Source of the DNA: an uncultured Saccharospirillaceae bacterium
Lineage (GTDB): Bacteria > Pseudomonadota > Gammaproteobacteria > Pseudomonadales > Natronospirillaceae
NCBI GenBank assembly: GCA_913063165.1
Contig: CAJXZL010000017.1
Location: 1 to 45,213 of the forward strand
Direction: 5' to 3'
Length of the DNA: 45,213 nt
How positions within the stretch are numbered: position 1 is the stretch's first letter; each line of letters opens with the position of its first letter. Positions 1 to 8,565 of the stretch are shown here, one piece after another. Position numbers and translations under genes: made by a program. Below the pieces are notes generated by a model, which worked only from the letters and a program-made list of their open reading frames with translations, was not told the DNA's origin and did no database searches.

Positions 1-90
1 ACCCCTCAGGTCTAAACCCCTCAGGTCTAAACCCCTCAGGTCTAAACCCCTCAGGTCTAAACCCCTCAGGTCTAAACCCCTCAGGTCTAA
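1..90. repeat. 15-bp tandem repeat, six exact copies
   Basis: Six identical head-to-tail copies of ACCCCTCAGGTCTAA fill bases 1-90, so the array probably extends beyond the window. The unit is a multiple of three. On the plus strand one frame stops in every unit, while the other two read PLRSK or PSGLN repeatedly. On the minus strand one frame reads LDLRG repeatedly, which resembles a pentapeptide-repeat unit. Nothing shows that any of these is translated. Exact identity between copies points to recent expansion or to an assembly edge. Confidence 0.95.
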
Positions 91-144
91 ACGGGTACCG
101 AACTGGACACAGCCAAGCGCCGCCCTGTTAAGAAACGTAAGTAA
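91..144 (+). other. possible 3' end of a cut upstream gene
   Basis: Directly after the array the first plus frame reads TGTELDTAKRRPVKKRK and then TAA at 142-144. A short, Lys/Arg-rich tail like this is typical of the C-terminus of many bacterial nucleic-acid-binding proteins. The same frame is stopped in each 15-bp unit upstream, so if this is a real tail the array has cut it off. Equally it may be chance. The rest of 145-234 shows no gene. Confidence 0.2.
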
Positions 145-234
145 GCAATCGCTATCACGGCAGGCGTTATTTAAAGGGATTATAAAAGGGGAAATGACCG
201 GGATTATAGGTGTCGTTTTTCGTGCGCGACTGGA

Positions 235-672
235 CTACTGACTTTCTAGCTTTTGAACCAAGTCCCACAACTTGTCAGCACGGTCACTGATGACCATTCC
301 GTAACGTTCCAGATCCGCATCTACGGGAATCCGGAAGTCCGCGACAGGACGGCCCGCCATCAAATCGAGTGCCAGCTCCGCCCATTTGCCAGAGAAATAC
401 CGCAGAATATCTGCAGGACCATTAAAATTTCCCAGCCCCACGATGTCCGTTGGATGATCGCCCGCAATGACATACCAGCCAATAAACCCCGGTATCCCAA
501 CGCCCGTGACCATCCATATAGACGTAAAGGGCGATTGGCTCCACAGCGGTAGTTCGGGAACACGCCGACAGATCACCTCTCGTGACTTAAAATAAAACCG
601 AATATCTTCTCGCCGTTCTGCCAGCCAGATATTCTTATTAAATCGATTGTCAAAATTATAATTATCGATCAT
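235..672 (-). CDS. DUF4826-like protein
   Basis: A 145-residue soluble protein of unknown function. I chose the ATG at 672 because a longer reading runs into the start of the divergent transporter gene, and because AGG lies 8-10 bases upstream. The centre reads FTSIWMVTG, then WYVIAGDHPTDIVG, then a helix ending YFSGKWAELALDLM. This resembles what I recall of the DUF4826 family: an aromatic strand, a WVISGDxPTD motif and a C-terminal helix containing Trp, about 140 residues in all. There is no signal peptide or membrane segment. The gene stands alone, divergent from the EamA transporter. The family match is from memory and moderately sure. Confidence 0.6.
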   Translation of the reverse strand: MIDNYNFDNRFNKNIWLAERREDIRFYFKSREVICRRVPELPLWSQSPFTSIWMVTGVGIPGFIGWYVIAGDHPTDIVGLGNFNGPADILRYFSGKWAELALDLMAGRPVADFRIPVDADLERYGMVISDRADKLWDLVQKLESQ

Positions 673-775
673 TAACAGCCTATGCCATGATGAATCGGGT
701 GGTACCTCATTTAGAGTGTACCCAAACACCCTGCAAGGCGAAAGTGTTTGCCTGTTACAACCAATAGGAATCCCC

Positions 776-1624
776 ATGTCAGTCACCGTCATGCTGTGGG
801 TCATCACGGCGGCAGCATTACACGCAGCGTGGAATTTGGGTGTCAAAAGCCATGACAACCCCGATGTCAGCATGACCGCTGTGGTATTGGGCCATTCACC
901 AGTGGCGCTCATCGCGCTATGGTGGGTACCGCTCCCGCTAGCTGCCGCGTGGCCTTGGCTGTTGCTAGGTGCCTGTTTACACCTCGCTTACCAACTGACC
1001 CTCATGTCTGCCTATCGCTTGGGCGACTTGAGCCACGTCTACCCCTTGGCCCGTGGCACCGCACCCTTATTGGTCACGCTTATCTCTCTGCTGTTTTTGG
1101 ACAAGCAGTTCAACGCACTCGAACTAACCGCAGTGGCTTTGATAGTGGTTGCGCTGTTGAGTCAGGTTCGGCTCAGTGCTACTAAGGCCTCATGGCACGC
1201 TGCTAGGCTATCGTTGTTTACAGGCTGTCTCATTGCCAGTTATACCCTGATAGACGGCTATGGCGCCCGCATAGCAGCCACAGGGGTCGGATTCTATGCG
1301 GTGATGGCCTTATTGAATACGGGCATGCTGATGGTGGTGATGCGGTGGCGCCGCCCCGGAACGGTCACACAGGTCATCAAGCACCACAAATGGCTAGCAA
1401 TACAGGGCGGTTCGGCATCATTTGCAGCCTATGCCATCGTGATGTGGGCGTTTACGCAGTCACCCATTGCCCTGGTATCGGCGCTACGAGAAACCAGTGT
1501 TGCCTTCGCTGTGATGATGGGCATGGTGTTTCTCAAGGAGCGACCGACACCGCGTGCGCTGTGGGCGGTTATTCTCATGCTTATCGGCCTTATAGTGTTG
1601 CGACTAGCCCCCGCGCTCACATAG
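776..1624 (+). CDS. EamA/DMT-family transporter
   Basis: An inner-membrane permease of the drug/metabolite transporter superfamily, 282 residues, probably ten transmembrane helices as two EamA halves. The sequence is a run of hydrophobic segments from residue 3 to the end, with the usual family features: HAAWN in the first helix, a Tyr/His/Pro/Ala-rich stretch (LSHVYPLARGTAPL) near the end of the first half, and SALRETSVAFAVMMGMVFLKE near the end of the second. I chose the ATG at 776 over one 60 bases upstream because AGGAA sits five bases before it. Such proteins usually export amino acids or other metabolites. The substrate cannot be read from sequence. Confidence 0.85.
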   Translation: MSVTVMLWVITAAALHAAWNLGVKSHDNPDVSMTAVVLGHSPVALIALWWVPLPLAAAWPWLLLGACLHLAYQLTLMSAYRLGDLSHVYPLARGTAPLLVTLISLLFLDKQFNALELTAVALIVVALLSQVRLSATKASWHAARLSLFTGCLIASYTLIDGYGARIAATGVGFYAVMALLNTGMLMVVMRWRRPGTVTQVIKHHKWLAIQGGSASFAAYAIVMWAFTQSPIALVSALRETSVAFAVMMGMVFLKERPTPRALWAVILMLIGLIVLRLAPALT

Positions 1625-1718
1625 AATGTCACCGCATACCACATCTGTCACTGCACCGGTGTTTCTCTAACATCGGCACTACGCCGCTAACCAGCGAAAC
1701 CAAGCCCAAGGAAAACCG

Positions 1719-2336
1719 ATGTCCATTGAAAGTAGCCTGACCTTCTTTATCGCCATTTTTGTGTTTGGGGTCACGCCGGGCCCAGGAACCTTTGCTATTT
1801 TGGCGCGCGCGCTAACGGTGGGAGCCGGGCGTTGTATCTGGCTCAGTCTGGGTATGGTATTGAGTGACATGGTCTATTTGATACTGGCCTGTTATGGCTT
1901 GGCGACCCTAGCAGAAAACTGGAGTGGTGCCTTTTTGGCCATTCGGGTGGCGGGCGCGAGCTATTTGTTCTATTTAGCCTATAAAATGTGGACAGCTGCA
2001 GTAGAAAAGCCCGGTGAAAACCCCGACGGTCTGGTTGAAGATGGTGTATCCAGTCTGATTCAAGGCTTTATGATCTCCGCTTCTAACCCGAAAGTCATTT
2101 TGTTCTATTTGGCGTTTTTACCGACCTTTATCGACCTAACGACCCTCACCACCAACGCTGTTATTTGGGTCAGCTTTTTGCAATTTGTGGCGCTGTTACT
2201 GGCCCTAATGGCGGTTGCTGGTGGTGCGGCATCGGCGCGAAAACTGTTTCGATCAACCACAGCACTGCAACGCATGAACCGATTTGCTGCCCTGCTGATG
2301 GCTACGGCTGCTGCTTATCTGGCGCTTCGCGCCTAA
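1719..2336 (+). CDS. LysE/RhtB-family amino-acid exporter
   Basis: A 205-residue inner-membrane exporter. The N-terminal motif FGVTPGPGTFAILARAL at about residues 16-32 is the conserved LysE/RhtB signature, and SNPKVILFYLAFLPTFI near residue 121 is the second conserved block. About six transmembrane segments are visible. AAGGAAAACCG precedes the ATG, giving a good ribosome site. It follows the EamA gene on the same strand after 94 bases, so the two may be co-transcribed; both families export small metabolites. The substrate is unknown. A second, distinct LysE-family gene lies at 42577-43179. Confidence 0.88.
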   Translation: MSIESSLTFFIAIFVFGVTPGPGTFAILARALTVGAGRCIWLSLGMVLSDMVYLILACYGLATLAENWSGAFLAIRVAGASYLFYLAYKMWTAAVEKPGENPDGLVEDGVSSLIQGFMISASNPKVILFYLAFLPTFIDLTTLTTNAVIWVSFLQFVALLLALMAVAGGAASARKLFRSTTALQRMNRFAALLMATAAAYLALRA

Positions 2337-2353
2337 ATAGATCGCCGCCAACC

Positions 2354-2410
2354 GCGCTGCCGCTACAGTATGGGTGTTAACAGCGCTGCCGCTACATTAC
2401 GGGTGTTAAC
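2354..2410. repeat. 29-bp tandem duplication over a gene end
   Basis: Two near-identical 28-base copies (2354-2381 and 2383-2410, differing at a few positions) are separated by one base. The right copy contains the last codons and TAG stop of the MAPEG gene. The left copy, just past that stop, carries a diverged duplicate of the same gene end. Read on the minus strand both copies spell LTP, two residues and a stop: LTPVM in the gene and LTPIL in the extra copy. Confidence 0.85.
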
Positions 2411-2778
2411 ATCAGCGCCAACGAGGCCGCAAACCCCGCCGCCCAAGAGACTGAGCGTAAACTAGACCAATCGGCCAAATAGCACACCTGAAACAACACA
2501 CGAGCCAACAAAAACACCACAGCACAGGCATTGGCGATGTCACTGTGGTTACCCCACATTTGTGCCACCAAGACCCCAGCAGCAAACATCGGATAGGCTT
2601 CAATCATATTTTGGTGCGCCGCCCAAGCCCGATGACCAACCCCTTGCTGCCTAAGGTGCTGCAGTCGCGGATAGTGGTTGTCATAGCGCTCAGCGCGCAG
2701 GGTGATGATGTTAAGCGGAATCTTAGAGGCGTACACCATCAGGGTGGCAATGACGAGACTCCAAAGCGGTAGTGACAT
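2392..2778 (-). CDS. MAPEG-family membrane protein
   Basis: A 128-residue integral membrane protein with four hydrophobic segments. The order fits the MAPEG family (membrane-associated proteins in eicosanoid and glutathione metabolism): a first helix, a polar loop rich in Arg/His/Tyr (RAERYDNHYPRLQHL), then HQNMIEAYPMFAAGVL with the family's conserved Asn-Glu-Pro pattern, then an Arg-containing helix (LARVLFQVCYLAD). AGGA lies eight bases before the ATG. Bacterial members are mostly uncharacterised; some bind glutathione. The 3' end lies in a tandem duplication. It starts just beyond the terminator of the leftward aldehyde dehydrogenase operon, so it has its own promoter. Confidence 0.8.
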   Translation of the reverse strand: MSLPLWSLVIATLMVYASKIPLNIITLRAERYDNHYPRLQHLRQQGVGHRAWAAHQNMIEAYPMFAAGVLVAQMWGNHSDIANACAVVFLLARVLFQVCYLADWSSLRSVSWAAGFAASLALMLTPVM

Positions 2779-2794
2779 GCGCGTTATCCTGCAG

Positions 2795-2823
2795 AAAAGA
2801 AAAAGGCAGACGCCGTCTGCCTT
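2795..2823 (-). terminator. Rho-independent terminator after ALDH16 gene
   Basis: A perfect 9-bp stem, AAGGCAGAC (2803-2811) with GTCTGCCTT (2815-2823), has a 3-base loop. On the minus strand it is followed by TTTTTCTTTT. It lies 20 bases past the ALDH16 stop codon and would end the deoC-ALDH16 transcript before the MAPEG gene. Confidence 0.87.
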
Positions 2824-2842
2824 GTCATGACCCTAGCAGAGA

Positions 2843-5227
2843 TTACTCTCCGTAGGGAATCCAAATGTTTTTGATCTCAGTTGCCTTACGCAAGAACTGC
2901 TCGCTGGTGGCAACACGGTCATCATGCCAGTCATAAAAACGCCCATAGTTTACCCAGGTGCGCTTCATGGTGGCGGCGGCCTCTGTTTCAATCAGGGTGC
3001 TACCTTCAGCGGTGCCCCAATACCACAGACCTTCGATGTCATAATGTCGGGCCAGCGTATCCGTTAATGCCACACGGTCGCCAGTGACGATGTTGATCAC
3101 ACCACCGGGAAGATCAGAGGTATCCAACACCTGATAGAGATCGCAGGCCAACAAGCCAGTGGCTTCAGAAGGCACCACCACCACGCGGTTGCCCATGGCA
3201 ATCGCCGGCAATACCACGGACAGCAAACCTAGCAAACCACCCTCTTCAGGGGCCACAATGCCTATGACACCCAGCGCTTCTTTCATCGCCAAGGTAACGG
3301 CGCGCATGGGTGTGCTATGCACATCACCGTCGTATTTGTCGGTAAGTGCAGCGTAGGTATAGAGTCGATCGATACACTGTTCCACTTCAGCCTTTGCTGC
3401 ACGGGCACTTTTACCCGTTAGCTGTACGATACGGGCTTCAAATTCAGCAGCACGGGCACTAAAGTTCTCGGCCACGTAGTAGAGCACCTGCGCACGGTTA
3501 TGGGCGGAGGTTTGCGTCCAACCACTGGCTGCTTGTGCAGCTTCAACGGCATTGCGAATGTCTTTACGGCTACCCTGTGGCAATTCAGCAATCGTCTGGC
3601 CATTGGCACCACGCACAACATCGGTATAGCCACTGTCTGGGCGAACTTGCTTACCACCGATATAAAGCTTGGGTGTGCGGTCAATAACGACCTGAGCCGC
3701 GTCGCCTTTTGCCGCCTTCGCTTTACCTGCTTTTAACACCGGACTGGTACTCAGCTGTGCTTCCCAGCGGGGCTTCACATATTCAAACAAGCCTTCTTTG
3801 CCACCTTCGCGTCCAAAACCCGATTCGCGATAGCCGCCAAAACCAGCGGCAGCGTCAAAGACGTTGGTGCAATTGACCCAGACCACACCCGCTTTAATTT
3901 TGGGTGCTATGTCCAATGCCAGGTTGATATTTTCGGTCCACAGACTCACTGCCAAGCCATAGCGGCTGTTATTGGCTAGGGCCACCGACTCAGCGGGTGT
4001 TCTAAATGAACTGACCACCAAAACCGGTCCAAAGATTTCTTCTTGGGCCAAGGTTGAGGCTGGCTCAACGTCAGTGATAATGGTCGGCGGATAATAACAG
4101 CCGGTGGTGGGCATAGGGGTGTCAGGTTGCCATACCACGCCACCTTCTTGTGCGCCGAGGGCGACCAATGAGGCAATGCGTGAGCGCTGGCTTTCATCAA
4201 CCAAGGCCCCCATGTCGATATTCTTGTCTAGCGAGTCGCCGCTGACCAGCTTGGCCATACGGGCTTTCACCTTGGCCAAAAAGCGTTCCTTAACCGACTC
4301 CTGAACGAGCAAACGAGAGCCCGCACAGCAGACTTGGCCTTGGTTAAACCAGATGGCGTCCACCAAACCTTCGACCGTGCTATCAAGATCGGCATCGTCA
4401 TAGACCACAAACGCCGACTTGCCACCCAGTTCGAGTGACAGCTTTTTGCCCGTACCTGCGGTTTCGCGTCGTAAAATTCGGCCCACTTCGGTAGAACCGG
4501 TAAAGGCGATTTTATTGACCAGAGGATGGGCGACCAAAGCAGAACCCGCTTTCGCGTCACCCAAAACAATATTCACCACGCCTTTTGGCAGGCCGATGTC
4601 GTCACAAATCTGGGCAAACAGAATGGCGGTGGTGCTGGTAAATTCTGCCGGCTTTAATACCAGGGTGTTACCCATGGCTAAGGCTGGGGCAATCTTCCAA
4701 GCCAACATCAGTAAGGGAAAATTCCACGGAATAATCTGACCGACAACACCCAAGGGCTCGTAATCGGGTAATTCGCGGTCCATCACCTGTGCCCAACCGG
4801 CGTGGTGATAGAAATGGCGGGCTACCAAGGGGATATCGATGTCACGGCTTTCGCGGATGGGCTTGCCATTGTCGAGCGATTCCAAAACCGCGAACAATCG
4901 GGCATGCTTCTGTACTTGGCGGGCCAAGGCATACAGATACTTGGCGCGCCCATGGCCACCCAGTTTTTTCCAGCCGGCTTTGGCGGCATGGGCCGAAGCA
5001 ACAGCCTCTGCCACATCCTGTTCAGAACCATCAGCGACCTGTGCCAGTTTCTTACCGTTGGCAGGATTGCTGGTGTCAAAAAACTGGCCTGTTTCGGGCT
5101 GACACCACTTGCCATTAATATAATGCAGCAGTGTACGGTCCCGGCTTTCTAACCAGGCGTCGGCTTGTTGTGCACTTTCAAACGCATTGCCGTATTCCAT
5201 GGTGTTAAAAATCTCTTTAATTGACAT
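2843..5227 (-). CDS. ALDH16-type two-domain aldehyde dehydrogenase
   Basis: A 794-residue protein of two aldehyde dehydrogenase domains, the architecture of the ALDH16 family; ordinary ALDHs have about 490 residues. Domain 1 (about 30-490) has the full NAD-dependent set: PWNF at 167-170, LELGGKS with Glu266, and GQVCCAGSR with the expected nucleophile Cys300. An Ala/Lys-rich linker (about 498-512) leads to domain 2 (about 520-794), which keeps the fold outline but has no catalytic Cys motif; the stretch ending WYWGTAEGSTLIETEA replaces it. Known bacterial ALDH16 enzymes show the same active-plus-degenerate pairing. It follows deoC by 24 bases, so acetaldehyde or another deoxyribose-derived aldehyde is a plausible substrate (inference). 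Confidence 0.9.
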   Translation of the reverse strand: MSIKEIFNTMEYGNAFESAQQADAWLESRDRTLLHYINGKWCQPETGQFFDTSNPANGKKLAQVADGSEQDVAEAVASAHAAKAGWKKLGGHGRAKYLYALARQVQKHARLFAVLESLDNGKPIRESRDIDIPLVARHFYHHAGWAQVMDRELPDYEPLGVVGQIIPWNFPLLMLAWKIAPALAMGNTLVLKPAEFTSTTAILFAQICDDIGLPKGVVNIVLGDAKAGSALVAHPLVNKIAFTGSTEVGRILRRETAGTGKKLSLELGGKSAFVVYDDADLDSTVEGLVDAIWFNQGQVCCAGSRLLVQESVKERFLAKVKARMAKLVSGDSLDKNIDMGALVDESQRSRIASLVALGAQEGGVVWQPDTPMPTTGCYYPPTIITDVEPASTLAQEEIFGPVLVVSSFRTPAESVALANNSRYGLAVSLWTENINLALDIAPKIKAGVVWVNCTNVFDAAAGFGGYRESGFGREGGKEGLFEYVKPRWEAQLSTSPVLKAGKAKAAKGDAAQVVIDRTPKLYIGGKQVRPDSGYTDVVRGANGQTIAELPQGSRKDIRNAVEAAQAASGWTQTSAHNRAQVLYYVAENFSARAAEFEARIVQLTGKSARAAKAEVEQCIDRLYTYAALTDKYDGDVHSTPMRAVTLAMKEALGVIGIVAPEEGGLLGLLSVVLPAIAMGNRVVVVPSEATGLLACDLYQVLDTSDLPGGVINIVTGDRVALTDTLARHYDIEGLWYWGTAEGSTLIETEAAATMKRTWVNYGRFYDWHDDRVATSEQFLRKATEIKNIWIPYGE

Positions 5228-5251
5228 AATCGTAAGTTCCTCGTGTCCCGA

Positions 5252-6235
5252 TCAACCCATGGGGTGTCTGAATTGCGCAGAATAGCTACCCGTGAGGTAG
5301 TGCTCTAACTGCCGTTCAATATCACCCAGCAGGCTGCTGGCACCGAAACGAAATAATTCAGGTCTCAGCCATGCATTGCCGAGTTCTTCTTTTATCATCG
5401 CCAAATAATCTAGGGATTGCTTCGCAGTCTTGATACCGCCAGCGGGCTTGTAACCAATCATAAAGCCAGTCAATTCGTGGTATTCACGTATCGCACGGAC
5501 CATCACCAAGCTGAAGGGCAGCGTCGCATTGACGGGCTCTTTGCCAGTACTGGTTTTAATAAAGTCGGCGCCAGCCATCATGCAGACCCAGCTTGCCTTG
5601 GCTACTGTGGTTAGGGTGCCCAATTCACCAGTCGCCAAAATGGCTTTTAGGTGGGCTTCGCCACAGGCTTCGCGGTAGGCCTTCACTTCTTCGTAAAGCG
5701 CTTCCCATTGGCCGGTTAGTGCCAATTCGCGACTGATAACGATGTCGATTTCAGTCGCGCCTGCGGCAACAGAGGCCTTGATCTCATTGATCTTGAAAGG
5801 CAATGGAATTTGACCAGCAGGAAAGCCGGTAGATACCGCGGCCACATGAACACCAGAGCCCGCCACGGCGGGTACGGCAGTCGCCAGCATATTGTGATAA
5901 ACACAGACCGCACCGGTGGTGATGCCCAAGTCTTGCACACCCAAACGCGCGATGATGTCTGCGCGAACAGGTTGCATGGCCTTGCGACACAGGCGCGTGA
6001 CCGTGCCCGGCGTGTCATCACCCGATAATGTGGTGAGGTCCATACAGGTAATGGCTTTAAGCAACCAAGCGACTTGGTGGTCTTTTTTCACAGAACGGCG
6101 TTTCACAATAGAGTCGCAACGGCGTTCTACGGCGCTCTTGTTGATTTTAATGTGCTGGAAAAGCTCGGGTCGAAAAGGCATTCCCGGGTTTCTGGGGATA
6201 GCCTGTGCGTCGCCAGAAGAGGGCATGTTGGCCAT
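5252..6235 (-). CDS. deoC: deoxyribose-phosphate aldolase
   Basis: A class I aldolase splitting 2-deoxyribose 5-phosphate into acetaldehyde and glyceraldehyde 3-phosphate, the last step of deoxynucleoside catabolism. At 327 residues it is of the long DERA type similar in length to the animal enzyme, not the 250-residue enterobacterial form. The Schiff-base lysine is Lys227 in DFIKTSTGK, the proton-relay lysine is Lys263 in YKPAGG, and the acidic partner is Asp164 in TEIDIV. AAGGAATATT precedes the ATG. It is first in an operon with the ALDH16 gene, 24 bases downstream. No deoA, deoB or deoD is in the window. Confidence 0.93.
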   Translation of the reverse strand: MANMPSSGDAQAIPRNPGMPFRPELFQHIKINKSAVERRCDSIVKRRSVKKDHQVAWLLKAITCMDLTTLSGDDTPGTVTRLCRKAMQPVRADIIARLGVQDLGITTGAVCVYHNMLATAVPAVAGSGVHVAAVSTGFPAGQIPLPFKINEIKASVAAGATEIDIVISRELALTGQWEALYEEVKAYREACGEAHLKAILATGELGTLTTVAKASWVCMMAGADFIKTSTGKEPVNATLPFSLVMVRAIREYHELTGFMIGYKPAGGIKTAKQSLDYLAMIKEELGNAWLRPELFRFGASSLLGDIERQLEHYLTGSYSAQFRHPMG

Positions 6236-6331
6236 AATATTCCTTTCATACTGCGGTCAATAAAAGCGGTTATTGTAAAGACTAAATCGCTGCAACGCAC
6301 CTTTAGGGGGAAAATCGCATAGCGGCTAGTG

Positions 6332-6802
6332 TTAGGATGTCGTTGCCTCACAATGGGCTTTGAGACGCGACAACAAGTCTTTTTCAGTTTTTTGCATCAT
6401 GCGAACGATCAGCTTTGCGAATTGTTGCTTCAACCAGCCCTTGACTTCAAAAGCAGCCTCAAGCGTCACCGTGCATTGGTTGTTGGTCGTTGGGGTGACA
6501 ATAAAACGGTAAAATGACCGCCCACCCATGACGTCTGCGCCAGCGGTATGAATATAAGGGGGGGCGCCATGGTCTGGGCCATGCTGCTCAAACAGGGTAA
6601 TGGCCATGCGGTGTTCGCGCTTGCCTTTGCCCTCGGTGCGGGTTTCAAGCCACTGATCACCGACCTTGATAGGACCTTCGTACTGCTTCTCAATCTGTTT
6701 TACCTGTGTGATCCACACACCACAGGTGTCAATGTCTGATAGCACGGCAAAGCAGTGTGCGGCGCTGGCATCAATTTCAATGCGGTCAGTCCAAATGGCC
6801 AT
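6332..6802 (-). CDS. SRPBCC (START-like) family protein
   Basis: A 156-residue cytosolic protein of the SRPBCC/polyketide-cyclase fold, a helix-grip domain that holds hydrophobic ligands. Visible features are the opening strand WTDRIEIDAS, AAHCFAVLSDIDTCGVWI (helices lining the mouth), VGDQWLETRTEG, a central FYRFIVTPTT strand and a long amphipathic C-terminal helix (GWLKQQFAKLIVRMMQKTEKDLLSRLKAHC). The ATG at 6802 has AGGA six bases upstream and is preferred to one 27 bases further up. It stands alone between deoC and purK. Ligand and role are unknown. Confidence 0.75.
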   Translation of the reverse strand: MAIWTDRIEIDASAAHCFAVLSDIDTCGVWITQVKQIEKQYEGPIKVGDQWLETRTEGKGKREHRMAITLFEQHGPDHGAPPYIHTAGADVMGGRSFYRFIVTPTTNNQCTVTLEAAFEVKGWLKQQFAKLIVRMMQKTEKDLLSRLKAHCEATTS

Positions 6803-6919
6803 AAGGCGTCCTTTATAGTCGACATGCAAACAAGCAGTGTAGCGTTTCGATACGAAAGTGAACAGCCTCAGCGCACCGGCAGGGCCTCGCTTGAGGCACC
6901 CTGCAACCCATCACACAGG

Positions 6920-8017
6920 CTATTCGCCAGAAAGGTCGTTGTTGATCAATGGCGCAAGTTGCGCTGCGCGTTCGCGTAACTCATCGGGACCCTGAGCAAT
7001 CACTGTGACGTGGCCTATTTTTCGGCCTGGCTTGGGTGCCTTACGGTAATCATGTACACAGCTACCAGGGACGGCCAATAGCGCGGGGACATCGATGGGG
7101 CAACCAATGAGATTGAACATCATAGAATGGCCGAGCATTTGGGTACTGCCGAGAGGCAAACCACTGATGGCACGTACATGGTTCTCAAATTGGCTGCACT
7201 GCGCCCCTTCAATCGTCCAGTGCCCAGAATTGTGCACCCGCGGCGCCACTTCATTGGCGACCAAGTGGTCACCCTGAACAAAAAATTCAAAGGTCAGCAC
7301 ACCCACATACTGCATGTGGTCCAACACCTGCTTGGCAATGGCCGTGGCTTGCGGTTGCAAACGGTGATCGGCCAACGGCGTTGAGCAGTGCAAAATCCCC
7401 TGTCGGTGGACGTTTTCTACCAGTGGGTAGACCCGTGTTTCGCCATCGGCACTGCGCACGGCGATGCAGCTGACTTCATAGTCAAAGTCTACAAAACCTT
7501 CGTAGATAAGGGGGACGCCACCCAAAGCATCGAATAGACCCGCAATGTCGGCATCTGATTTCAGCAAACGCTGTCCCTTACCGTCATAACCTAGGGTGCG
7601 GGTTTTGACGATAGCGGGCACACCGATCTGTGCGAAGGCATCGACCACATCCTGTTGGCTGTCAATTTTGTACACCGGTGCCGTGGGGATATCCAAGGAT
7701 TGGAACAATGACTTTTCTGCCCAACGCTCACGGGCAATTGCCAATGCGTCGGCAGTTGGAAAAACTGGCTTTGATTGGGCGATATAAGCCACAGTTTCGG
7801 CTGGAACGCTCTCAAACTCGAAGGTCACCACATCAACCAACGACAGTAAACGGTCGATGGCCGCGGTATCATCATAGGCGCCCAGTACCAAGGTGCCGAC
7901 ATCGCCAGCACAGGCTTCTGTTGATGGATCTAGAAAATAGAAGCGCAGCCCTAGAGGGATACCAGCAAGCGCCATCATTCGACCAAGTTGGCCACCACCG
8001 ATTACACCAATTTTCAT
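6920..8017 (-). CDS. purK: N5-carboxyaminoimidazole ribonucleotide synthase
   Basis: An ATP-grasp enzyme of 365 residues that carboxylates aminoimidazole ribonucleotide with ATP and bicarbonate in purine synthesis. The N-terminus KIGVIGGGQLGRMMA is the PurK Rossmann-like start. The ATP-grasp body has VKTRTLGYDGKGQ, EGFVDFDYEVSCIAVR and the hallmark NEVAPRVHNSGHWT with a following CSQFENHVRAI. It lies 33 bases after purE, the next enzyme, in one transcript. GGAG precedes the ATG by about eleven bases. A G+C-rich imperfect hairpin (6879-6904) follows the stop but has no T-tract. Confidence 0.95.
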   Translation of the reverse strand: MKIGVIGGGQLGRMMALAGIPLGLRFYFLDPSTEACAGDVGTLVLGAYDDTAAIDRLLSLVDVVTFEFESVPAETVAYIAQSKPVFPTADALAIARERWAEKSLFQSLDIPTAPVYKIDSQQDVVDAFAQIGVPAIVKTRTLGYDGKGQRLLKSDADIAGLFDALGGVPLIYEGFVDFDYEVSCIAVRSADGETRVYPLVENVHRQGILHCSTPLADHRLQPQATAIAKQVLDHMQYVGVLTFEFFVQGDHLVANEVAPRVHNSGHWTIEGAQCSQFENHVRAISGLPLGSTQMLGHSMMFNLIGCPIDVPALLAVPGSCVHDYRKAPKPGRKIGHVTVIAQGPDELRERAAQLAPLINNDLSGE

Positions 8018-8050
8018 AAGCCGTTACACTCCAATGTCAGGGCGTTGTTG

Positions 8051-8539
8051 CTACTGACTGGGATCTGAATTGTCCAAAACAGTCTGGGTTTGCTCTGCTC
8101 TAAAGGCCAGCAAGGCTGTTCGGATCTCTGGGTATTTGTTGGCTAGGATGCTCGCCGCCAACAAAGCGGCATTGATCGCACCGGCTTTGCCAATGGCCAG
8201 GGTGCCCGTCGGAATACCTGCAGGCATCTGCACGATTGACAACAAAGAGTCGACACCACTGAGCATGGCCGATTGTACGGGCACACCCAATACCGGCAGG
8301 TGGGTCTTGGCTGCACACATGCCCGGCAAATGGGCTGCGCCGCCAGCGCCTGCAATAATCACCTCAATGCCGCGGTCTTCCGCTGTTTCAGCATAAGAAA
8401 ACAGCAAATCGGGGGTGCGATGGGCCGATACCACTTTGGCCTCAAATTCGATGCCCAATGTCGAAAGGGTCTTGGTGCAGTGCTCAAGGGTATTCCAATC
8501 GGACTTGGAACCCATAATAACGCCAACTTTAACGGACAT
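8051..8539 (-). CDS. purE: N5-CAIR mutase
   Basis: A 162-residue class I PurE, which moves the carboxyl group of N5-CAIR to give CAIR in de novo purine synthesis. Diagnostic motifs are [16 protein letters not shown] at the start (phosphate loop), SAHRTPD at about residues 40-46 with the catalytic His, and [12 protein letters not shown] near 65-76. The Shine-Dalgarno AGGAGG is strong, five bases before the ATG. purK follows in the same direction, the common purEK order. I saw no clear PurR operator in the 26 bases upstream. Confidence 0.96.
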   Translation of the reverse strand: MSVKVGVIMGSKSDWNTLEHCTKTLSTLGIEFEAKVVSAHRTPDLLFSYAETAEDRGIEVIIAGAGGAAHLPGMCAAKTHLPVLGVPVQSAMLSGVDSLLSIVQMPAGIPTGTLAIGKAGAINAALLAASILANKYPEIRTALLAFRAEQTQTVLDNSDPSQ

Positions 8540-8565
8540 TCAGGCCTCCTAACGGGTCTGACGAA

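Noticed and set aside
673-912. Longer N-terminus of the DUF4826-like protein
   Set aside because: It would run antisense over the start of the EamA gene, and the downstream ATG gives the family's usual length.
2881-5152. Many plus-strand ORFs of 60-116 codons inside the ALDH16 gene
   Set aside because: They are antisense shadows of a clear 794-residue coding sequence.
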